Assembly: GCA_027596035.1 (NCBI GenBank)
Contig: JADGJA010000537.1
Location: 1 to 15,694 of the forward strand
DNA length: 15,694 nucleotides
Direction: 5' to 3'
Origin: Thoreauomyces humboldtii
Lineage: Eukaryota; Chytridiomycota; Chytridiomycetes; Spizellomycetales; Powellomycetaceae
The notes beneath the pieces are model-generated. The model worked only from the letters and a program-made list of their open reading frames with translations. It was not told the origin of the DNA and did no database searches. Of the stretch, positions 9,640 through 15,694 are shown piece by piece. Position 1 is the first letter of the stretch. The number at the start of each line of letters is the position of its first letter. Position numbers and translations under genes: made by a program.

Positions 9640-10575
9640 TCACAACCAGTCGCGAGGATTTCGCAAAACCTCCAGCACCTTGGCCTCCGGACTCCCTTCA
9701 GCAGGAGTATGACAGTACTCCCACCTCGCCGTAAGGGGTAAGGACATGAGAACGCTCTCGATGCGAACTCCAGGGGTTGCCAGCCCAAACTTCGTTCCTC
9801 GATCGTGTACGAGGTTGAACTCGACGTACCGGCCTCGCCTCAGTTGTTGCCACTGCTTGTTTTCCTCGGTGTAGGGCATGTCCATCCGCCGCTTGACGAT
9901 GGGTATGTACTGCTCGACGATGGATCCACCGCAATCCTTGACAAAGTCAAAGATTTCCGGGGCGGGTCGATCCTCGAGGTCGTCGAAAAAGATACCGCCG
10001 ACGCCGCGACGCTCTCCGCGGTGCTTGACGTCAAAGTAGTCATCGCACCACTTTTTAAACTTGGGGTAGTAGGCAGCGTCGTGCTTGTCGCAGGCGTCGC
10101 GGATGACGCTATGGAAGTGGACCGCGTCCTCCTCGAAGAGGTAGGAGGGCGTGAGATCGCATCCGCCGCCGAACCACCACGCTACGGGTTTCGTATGATC
10201 CCCGTCCTCCTCCACGAGCTCGAAGTACCGGTAGTTGGCGTGAACGGTTGGGGCCATGGGATTGTGAGGATGCATAACGAGGGAGATGCCAGCGACGAAC
10301 ATGTTGTAAGGACCCTTGTCGATGCCTTCGCGCTTTCGAGCGCGCATGTGGGCCAGCATGCCCTCCGGCGCTTTGGAAGCGATGATGGAGATGTTGACGC
10401 CGGCCTTTTCAAAGACGCGACCGTTCTGGAGAACGCAGGAGGCGCCTACACCTCCCTCTGCTCGCTTCCAGGAATCGCGAAAGAACGTCCCGCCGTTCGG
10501 GCCTTCGACTTCTTCCACTGCGGCTGTGATCTCTTCCTGTAGGCGGCGGACGAGTGCTTCCATTTTGGCGCTCAT
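9640..10575 (-). CDS. HEM13: Oxygen-dependent coproporphyrinogen III oxidase
   Basis: Catalyses the O2-dependent oxidative decarboxylation of two propionates of coproporphyrinogen III to vinyl groups, giving protoporphyrinogen IX in haem synthesis. The intronless frame gives 311 residues and covers the whole family domain. It shows GASCVLQNGRVFEKAGVN (about 44-61), MHPHNPMAPTVHANYR (101-116), WWFGGGCDLTPSYL (133-146), the family signature KKWCDDY to IFFDD (174-199), and the end TPAEGSPEA. There is no presequence; residue 5 onward already aligns with the domain start, so a cytosolic enzyme like yeast Hem13 is likely. An in-frame TAG lies just upstream of the ATG, which supports this start. Asp182 sits where my recollection of the signature has an aromatic residue (YFD instead of YFF or YFY). 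A TATA-like TTAAATA lies about 60 nt upstream. Confidence 0.97.
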   Translation of the reverse strand: MSAKMEALVRRLQEEITAAVEEVEGPNGGTFFRDSWKRAEGGVGASCVLQNGRVFEKAGVNISIIASKAPEGMLAHMRARKREGIDKGPYNMFVAGISLVMHPHNPMAPTVHANYRYFELVEEDGDHTKPVAWWFGGGCDLTPSYLFEEDAVHFHSVIRDACDKHDAAYYPKFKKWCDDYFDVKHRGERRGVGGIFFDDLEDRPAPEIFDFVKDCGGSIVEQYIPIVKRRMDMPYTEENKQWQQLRRGRYVEFNLVHDRGTKFGLATPGVRIESVLMSLPLTARWEYCHTPAEGSPEAKVLEVLRNPRDWL

Positions 10576-11335
10576 CTCAGTTTCTGTGGAGGAGACCGTC
10601 TAGTTCACAGCAAGGAAGGCATGAGATCATTGCCTATTTAAGCGACCCTAGGGCGCAAAAGACACACCTTCACGTCGGGTGTCGCTGGCACAGGTTTAAC
10701 GAGTTTCGAGGGTCGTACGCCTGCTTCACATTCAACAACAGGACCCGCCTTCTACGCAAAGTAAAGCATCATCAAGGACTGATCTGATGTATAAGCTGCC
10801 GGACGCAAGTTCAAACATACTGTCGTGTACAATAGCCATGCAGAACCCGCCGTCACCCCCAAAGCCAGGGCAGAACCGCCAGATATTGTTTGCCATGAAT
10901 ATCGTTTGGCCGAAGGTCGAACAGTCGAGATGAACCTCGCCGGTAGAAAAGCACCAGGACGCGGTCCGCATGCAGCCCATGGAGCTGTGCTGGAAGAGAC
11001 CCCGGAACACAGACTGGATCAGTCGGGGACATTCAACCCAGGCGGGAAGCAAATGGCGCACACCTTGCCCCTCTTTGGACCGCTCTGGCCACCGTTCTTC
11101 CTCCGAATCCAAACATGCGATTTATCGGGTCTTCCTCGTGACAAGCAGTAGGTGGAGAACCGTGGAGAGTCTAGATATGGTCCAATCCTCAGGACTCGAT
11201 GTAATTTTCCGAAATGTCTGGACCGTGACGTGGGAGAGGCCACGGGGCTATCCAAAGAGCCTTGACATGGATCGACGTCCAACTTCGGTCGAAGACGATC
11301 AACACCACAGGACCGACTTTTTCATTGAACGGTGA
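10576..11335. other. Intergenic region upstream of HEM13; no convincing gene
   Basis: 760 nt between the HEM13 start and the 3' end of the next minus-strand gene. Overlapping short frames exist on both strands (for example minus 10732-11112, 126 codons, and plus 10825-11151, 108 codons). They overlap each other and show no motifs, signal sequence or consistent composition. The region probably holds the HEM13 promoter and the 3' end of the neighbour. Confidence 0.55.
10635..10641 (-). promoter_or_regulatory. Possible TATA-like element of HEM13
   Basis: Read on the minus strand this is TTAAATA, about 60 nt before the HEM13 ATG. Its position suits a core promoter element with a short leader. 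There is no other evidence, and a chance match in a short AT-rich patch is possible. Confidence 0.22.
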
Positions 11336-12604
11336 TCAACCATCGTCGAAATCCTCTTTACCTATACAGCATCCCCAAGGCAAGCAGCAGCAAAGCCAAC
11401 TCCACCGCCCCGCAGCCGTCTTGCGCCGCCTTCTCCGCCCGCCCCCGAGCAACGGATCCTCCTCGTTCGACCCCACCTCCCGCTGCAGTTGATCCAGCTC
11501 GTCGAGAAGCCGCTGCGTGCGATCCGCATCAGACTGCCGTCCCCGTCCCGCTGTTGTCGCTCCCATCGCCGGCGTGTCCGGCAGCAACGGCGGCGGCGAC
11601 GGGACACCGTCTGGCGGCTCTCCTTCTCCTTGTCCGAGTTGTTGGGATGGAGACACTTCGATGAAGGAGGCGAGAGATATGTACTGGTGAGGGACATCAC
11701 CTCCTCCCGACGAGGTAGAGTGGGCGTCCGAAGCTTGGAATCGATTGACGTGCGACTGAGGGGCCGTCGCGCTGCTGGTAATTTCCGCGAACGCTTCGGT
11801 GAGGTTCTGCTGGAAAGCCTCGTCGCGCATGGAGGACTGGGTGGATGCGGCGAGAGGAGGAGCGCGTGGGAGTGCCGCTGGCTGAGGTAGATCCTCTGCG
11901 GTCGTGTTGACATCCGCGCTCGTGACATAGTCGGACGTGCTCTCGACTTGGCCGATCCAGTTTGCGACGCGAGCTTTCCGATCGTCGTTGAGCAGTTCAT
12001 CCCGCGCGCCGAGCATGTGACGATTGACAACCATCGGAGCAGGGGTCGGAGGTGCTTCATCCTCTTGAATGTGGGGGTCATCATCAGGATCAGGGTATTC
12101 CTCGTCAGCCGCCGGCTGAACGGCAGGCATTGGTTTGCTTGGAAGGACATCGGTCGAGTGGTTCGGTCTCACTGCCTCGGGTCGACCGTACGAGACGCCG
12201 GTATCCGTAGTGGCTCGAGCAGGTGGCATGGGAAGGACTGCGGGTTGCACCGACGACAAGCGATTCGCGGGAAAGTCGGTGCTATGCTGGCGCGACAGAG
12301 ACGAGGCCCACAGGGGTCCGTGCCCAGACCCTCCGTGAGCGTTCTTATGTCCGAGTCCCAGGCCAAGGTGCTGAGTGGATGACGTTCGACTCCCGAAGAC
12401 ACTGGGTGATGAGACGATGCTGCTCCTCCCGCCCTCACTTTGACCAGCTTCCGAGGGCACCTGAGTTTGCGACTGTCGTCGCGAGAGAGCCCCATTGGAG
12501 TGCAAGGAGTGAACGAAGGCGAGACCTGGCGGATGGGGAGCTGGCGCACCACGCAGCGGCTGCCCGGCAGCAGGTTGTGATTGGCGGGATGACTCCATCA
12601 CCAT
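11336..12604 (-). CDS. Unknown protein with C-terminal cysteine cluster, probably lipid-anchored
   Basis: Not recognised. 422 residues from the ATG at 12604 (MVMESSRQSQ). Most of the chain is disordered-looking Ser, Pro, Gln and His-rich sequence. An acidic patch (EEYPDPDDDPHIQ) lies mid-protein, followed by a more ordered-looking segment (RDELLNDDRKARVANWIGQ). The last 42 residues combine an acidic dileucine motif (EEDPLL, 381-386), a basic run R390-R394 plus K395, and WSWLCCCLPWGCC (401-413), typical of S-palmitoylated peripheral membrane proteins. Attachment to the cytosolic face of an endomembrane such as the vacuole is my inference. The frame is open upstream to 13165, but that part translates a CA microsatellite into Cys-Val repeats and is surely leader or promoter. 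Bias and frame length support a real gene; function is unknown. Confidence 0.72.
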   Translation of the reverse strand: MVMESSRQSQPAAGQPLRGAPAPHPPGLAFVHSLHSNGALSRRQSQTQVPSEAGQSEGGRSSIVSSPSVFGSRTSSTQHLGLGLGHKNAHGGSGHGPLWASSLSRQHSTDFPANRLSSVQPAVLPMPPARATTDTGVSYGRPEAVRPNHSTDVLPSKPMPAVQPAADEEYPDPDDDPHIQEDEAPPTPAPMVVNRHMLGARDELLNDDRKARVANWIGQVESTSDYVTSADVNTTAEDLPQPAALPRAPPLAASTQSSMRDEAFQQNLTEAFAEITSSATAPQSHVNRFQASDAHSTSSGGGDVPHQYISLASFIEVSPSQQLGQGEGEPPDGVPSPPPLLPDTPAMGATTAGRGRQSDADRTQRLLDELDQLQREVGSNEEDPLLGGGRRRRRKTAAGRWSWLCCCLPWGCCIGKEDFDDG

Positions 12605-13044
12605 CGGCGTAAGACGCCGGAGAGGCGATGAAGCGAGGGAAAGAGGTTGACACCGAGAGTGGGCGGGACTTCCCAAAAGTCCACAGGTAACGCGCGGCGG
12701 GCCAAGGGACCCAAAACCGATTGTGTTGTGTCGACTGCTCTCTCTTTCGTCGAGTCTATTAGTTGTAGCGTTCGTCCTTGCGCAAGATTCTATGACCAGT
12801 GCACTACTGCAGTGTCGTCGCAGAGAAGAGGAAGGCTTAAAGGGGCCAAGGAGGGGGGAGAGGAATGGTCGCCGCGCGCGACATGCACACACACACACAC
12901 ACACATATGCACAACAACGACGACCAGCAGACCACCAAGTAAGCGGGACGAAAGGTTTCTGTGACGGAGGCCGTTTGTTGTTCTTGTTGGTTGAAAATTC
13001 CTCATTTTCATTCAGGCTCCTTCCGGAAGTCACCGGTTCGAGTC
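12605..13044 (-). other. Upstream region of the 422-residue gene
   Basis: 440 nt holding the leader and promoter of the 11336-12604 gene, and possibly the 3' end of the weak gene at 13045-13617. It contains a (CA)10 microsatellite at 12886-12905. An inverted CTTCCGGAAG element lies near 13020-13029. No coding potential is convincing. Confidence 0.5.
12886..12905. repeat. CA/TG dinucleotide microsatellite
   Basis: Ten uninterrupted CA units, flanked on the right by TATG. It lies about 280 nt upstream of the likely ATG of the 422-residue gene. Microsatellites of this kind are length-polymorphic. Confidence 0.95.
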
Positions 13045-13617
13045 TCACTCGGGTATTATCGATAGTGTGGCTTTCTTTACCCCCCCGCTTCCCCGGCCTT
13101 CCGTCGGAGTGCCAAATCCCAGGATTTCCATTGGTCTGGTCTGAACCCAGGAGTACCACCAGCATCCAGCAGGATGTTCATCCCCGGGGTAAACGATGAT
13201 CCCGACCGTTGGATCCATAGGTGGCCACTTGCGCGCATATTCTCTCGACACTCGAACCTTTGTGCCCTCTTCGCTGGTCGGAACGTTGCTGATAAACACA
13301 TTGTTCTGATCCAGTGTGAAAGGGTTCGATCCATTGACCTGTCGGTTTCCATCATGACCGTCGTTCGCTGGTCTTCTTACGGAACGGTGGCTGCCAAAGG
13401 AAACTCCGTCTATCTGGACACCGGGGCTGCCTAAAGTCCATTCGCTGTTGTTGGATCATGAGCGTTTCTCCTGGAAAACATGCTTTGGCAGTGAACCTAC
13501 GAGATGAAACGGTATGAGATCAGGGAAGCTCTCGCCACGATACGCAAAGCACCCGCGAGGGCGCATATGGAGCAACGGAATGGGTGGTTCTGAGCTGCCC
13601 ATCGCAAATTCGGGCAT
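13045..13617 (-). CDS. Possible small multi-exon gene of unknown function
   Basis: Weak model. The final exon, 13338-13045, encodes an ordered-looking, Trp-containing sequence (NPFTLDQNNVFISNVP, VRVSREYARKWPPMDP, GIIVYPGDEHPAGCWWYSW) that ends at a TGA. Upstream, a consistent phase-0 model uses exon 13617-13501 (starting MPEFAMGSSEPP), an 87-nt intron 13500-13414 (GTAGGT...GTCCAG), exon 13413-13381, and a 42-nt intron 13380-13339 (GTAAGA...GACAG). The 42-nt intron is a stop-free multiple of three and might be retained. The 87-nt intron would remove the TGA that otherwise breaks the frame near 13456. The product would be about 147 residues with no clear signal peptide. No family is recognised. 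The 3' end might instead be a donor (GTAAAG near 13073), which would extend the gene leftward. Confidence 0.3.
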
Positions 13618-13791
13618 TCCCACAAATCGTCAAGACGCTGGAAATAGCTTCTAGACGACACTGGGATGACAGAAAGAGAGAGAAACTAGACCCGCGGGAC
13701 CTCTGCGTGTCCCTCTCTACATGATGCCTCACGCCGTCCGGGTCCCTTTCGATGTCGCTGTCTCATCTTGAATCGATCTTACAACTTAACC

Positions 13792-14495
13792 ATGTGTAGG
13801 ACGACCCGCAACTTTCATCTCGCAGTTCTCGCCCTTCTCGGAACGAGCCGTGTGGCAGAAGCGACGATCTAAGTCACTTACGTCACCTGGTCTGCGCCTG
13901 ACTGCAGCGGTACTCCATTAACAATCACAGACCAGTTTTGTGTTTGGAACGGCGGCAATTATGAATGGGGCACATGTGCAACATTGACTCCGCGTGTACC
14001 AATGCCGACACGACTGATCCACCCCGGCAATACTACGCCAACAGGTCCGCGTCCGGCAGTATCGGGGAGGATTATGTCTGCGGTCCGTACGTCGCCCCCA
14101 ACGTCACCACAACCTTCACCTCCTCGAGCACGATGTCGACGGTCACCAGTCAGGACGTCACCACAAGCGTGAGCTCGAGCTCGGACGGTGTGACGACCAC
14201 CACCAGTCAAGATCTCACCTCGAGCTCAACAACCACCCCGAGGACAAGCACCGCAACTTCGACCACCACCGGAACCTTTACTTATACCATGGACGTCACG
14301 ATGGCCACCACCACAACCGACACCGAAAGCGGAACCGCAACCGCAACCGAGACGATACCAACTGCGATACCCACCAACTGCATCGTGGACGATACAACAG
14401 GAACTTTTACATACAGTGGAGCCATGGAGATAAGAGCTTGGACGTGGGCACTGGGCTGTGGTCTTGCGACGGCGCTCCTGGCCCTCGTCATCTGA
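13792..14495 (+). pseudogene. Broken secreted, Ser/Thr-rich, GPI-anchored-type surface protein
   Basis: ATG 13792 opens a typical signal peptide (MCRTTRNFHLAVLALLGTSR, then VAEA), followed at once by TAA (13870-13872). The same frame then continues with a plausible mature N-terminus (TYVTWSAPDCSGTP, then DQFCVWNGGNYEWGTC) to about 13975. The rest of the protein lies in another frame (13965-14495): CNIDSACTNADTTD, Ser/Thr-rich sequence with likely O-glycosylation, two TGTFTY repeats (about 14269-14286 and 14396-14413), and a hydrophobic end (ALGCGLATALLALVI) that resembles a GPI-attachment signal. Fungal wall proteins have this layout. Two lesions, a stop and a change of frame near 13970-13980, suggest decay. 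Two assembly errors, or an intron I cannot place, are alternatives. I found no GT-AG pair that repairs both while keeping the conserved-looking Cys/Trp segment. The weak minus-strand gene is divergent, about 175 nt away. Confidence 0.6.
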
Positions 14496-15309
14496 ACCCG
14501 TCGAGAAAAAGGGTTTACCTGTCTGAACAAACGCCTCCGAGGCTGGGTAACTCTGCGAGCGCTTTTAATACCTTTTAGACCCCCTTTCAATAGATGGTTT
14601 TCGCTGCTTCAAGTCAGAGAGCTGGTTGTGCACTTTTCGATAACTTTCGATAGCTTTGAGAGTCAAGCTGTGCCGGGCGTCCGATTGCCCCTTGGTTCCA
14701 CGTCAAAAGTCCAACCAGTCCCCATGACAGCCTTCGTATACCTACTGGGAAGGATAGGTCTGGCATCACTCACGAGGCCACACTCAGAGTCAGGTCGAGG
14801 GCCTTGGTCAATGTTGAAGGAACGGAAGACCTCGGCTGCCCGGCTGGAGCAAGCGTCGCTGTAATGTAAACCAGACCTTTTCTTTCGCTTTCAAAACCAC
14901 CTGCCCAGCTGACTACCCTCCGAGAAAGAGCACCGTTACATCACTGACCTCTTCCCTCATCGCGTGGCAAACACGACCGACATCCTCTTCTCGATCCCAT
15001 TGCCGTTCGTCTTGGCCACCCACCGTGAAGCTCGCTCAACCCAAAGTAAAAGTAACCGTGATGCTCCTATCACCGGTGGTAGGCACGTCGTCGACGGGAA
15101 TGAAGCCGACGTCGGACTTTCCCTTGACATCCGACCTTGCTCGTCTCATGCGTCGAGCCGTCAACTCCGCTCTATCTATTCTAGGAGGGAATGGCAGCAC
15201 AGCTGCCTTGAAAGTGGAACTTTCCCACGTACGCCCTTTTCTCAAACTAATGGTGCACATCTGGCAATTCGAAAAAATACGCCAAGAGGGGGTTTCTCAT
15301 GATTTCCCG
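14496..15309. other. Intergenic region; no convincing gene
   Basis: About 810 nt between the surface-protein gene and the 3' end of the kinase gene. A plus-strand frame open across 15025-15684 reads reasonably for its first 75 codons or so (from ATG 15061, MLLSPVVGTSSTGMKP). It then becomes the antisense shadow of the kinase exon. An overlapping minus-strand frame (15036-15260) is equally unremarkable. I do not call either as a gene. Confidence 0.5.
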
Positions 15310-15694
15310 TCACACGCCTGCGTGCTCGGTCTCGTTCTCGGCGGCCAGCGGGACGTCGGCCAGGTCGCACTCGGTCATTTCCGGGACGAGCAGCGAGGCG
15401 GGCTTGTCGTTGTCCGCAACGACCTCCTCCAGGAGGGCGGAAGCCGACGCCTGCGCGGCTTTCGCAACCCTGTTGATGTGCTTGATGGCGAGCGCCGCAC
15501 CCTTGAACGTTCTTCGCGCGTTGAAGTTCTTCTTGACCGCGGGGAGGATGTCTACGGTGGATTCGGTCGTGAGCCATGGGTGTTGCAGTGCTTGGCGAGC
15601 TGTCGCTCGTTGCGTCGGGTCCAGCACGAGCAGCTTTCGGATGAAGTCTTTTCCTGTGTCCAACGTTTCCATGTAAATGCCTGACGTGATGGAG
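15310..15694 (-). CDS. C-terminal part of a CaMK-type Ser/Thr protein kinase, 5' end off the window
   Basis: The frame is open from the right edge to TGA at 15310-15312 (about 127 codons). It starts mid-domain with SITSGIYMETLDTGKDFI. RKLLVLDPTQRATARQALQHPWL is the kinase subdomain XI signature (invariant Arg in the QR position, then HPWL). The next segment (VKKNFNARRTFKGAALAIK, then HINR) matches the autoinhibitory/calmodulin-binding extension of fungal CaMKI-like kinases: Arg/Lys-rich with spaced hydrophobics. It would phosphorylate targets in response to Ca2+/calmodulin. ATP-binding and catalytic motifs lie outside the window. The tail is Ala/Glu-rich and ends EHAGV. Subfamily assignment is moderately sure; the kinase assignment is firm. 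Confidence 0.9.
   Translation of the reverse strand, partial: SITSGIYMETLDTGKDFIRKLLVLDPTQRATARQALQHPWLTTESTVDILPAVKKNFNARRTFKGAALAIKHINRVAKAAQASASALLEEVVADNDKPASLLVPEMTECDLADVPLAAENETEHAGV

Noticed and set aside
10732..11112. 126-codon minus-strand frame upstream of HEM13
   Set aside because: No motif, no splice-consistent extension, and it overlaps equally long frames on the other strand. Probably chance.
13025..13045. GGTTCGAGTCTC resembling a tRNA T-arm
   Set aside because: The flanking bases do not pair into a T stem, and no acceptor or anticodon arms can be drawn around it. A similar GGTTCGATCC near 13323 fails for the same reason.
12605..13165. 187-codon in-frame extension of the 422-residue unknown protein
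   Set aside because: It translates the CA microsatellite into alternating Cys and Val and has composition unlike the rest. ATG 12604 is the likelier start.
15025..15300. Plus-strand frame as a small gene entering the kinase gene antisense
   Set aside because: Its second half is only the complement of the kinase exon. The first 75 codons lack a recognisable family, and no intron or stop gives a sensible end before the kinase gene.

Overview
The window looks like nuclear DNA from a fungus. Genes are split by short GT-AG introns (mostly 42-87 nt, one of 230 nt). It encodes a mitochondrial-type HSP60 with a presequence, a Pik1-type phosphatidylinositol 4-kinase, a coproporphyrinogen oxidase with no visible mitochondrial presequence (as in yeast Hem13), a CaMK-type kinase tail, and a Ser/Thr-rich, apparently GPI-anchored wall protein. 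The phylum cannot be fixed from this sequence. A GC-rich early-diverging fungus such as a chytrid fits, but that is a guess.

Layout. Positions 1-705 (minus): 3' portion of an unrecognised, possibly cyclin-like gene that runs off the window through an 18-base G run. 980-2967 (minus): HSP60, two exons. 2968-4106: divergent intergenic region. 4107-7883 (plus): PIK1, nine exons, reconstructed to 1069 residues. 8237-9358 (plus): intronless single-LIM-domain protein. 9640-10575 (minus): HEM13, convergent with the LIM gene. 10576-11335: no convincing gene. 11336-12604 (minus): unknown 422-residue protein with a C-terminal cysteine cluster. 12605-13044: intergenic, with a CA microsatellite. 13045-13617 (minus): weakly supported small gene. 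13792-14495 (plus): secreted Ser/Thr-rich gene broken by an in-frame stop and a frame change. 14496-15309: no convincing gene. 15310-15694 (minus): C-terminal part of a calmodulin-dependent-type kinase, truncated by the window edge.

The genes look like a stretch of unrelated housekeeping loci: mitochondrial protein folding, Golgi phosphoinositide synthesis, haem synthesis, signalling and cell surface. I see no operon-like system, CRISPR array, mobile element or defence island. The points most worth a second look are the open frame hidden at the left edge, a large low-complexity insert in the PIK1 kinase C-lobe, a stop-free 63-nt PIK1 intron, the membrane-targeting tail of the 422-residue protein, and the divergent pair at 13.0-14.5 kb, whose plus-strand member is broken.
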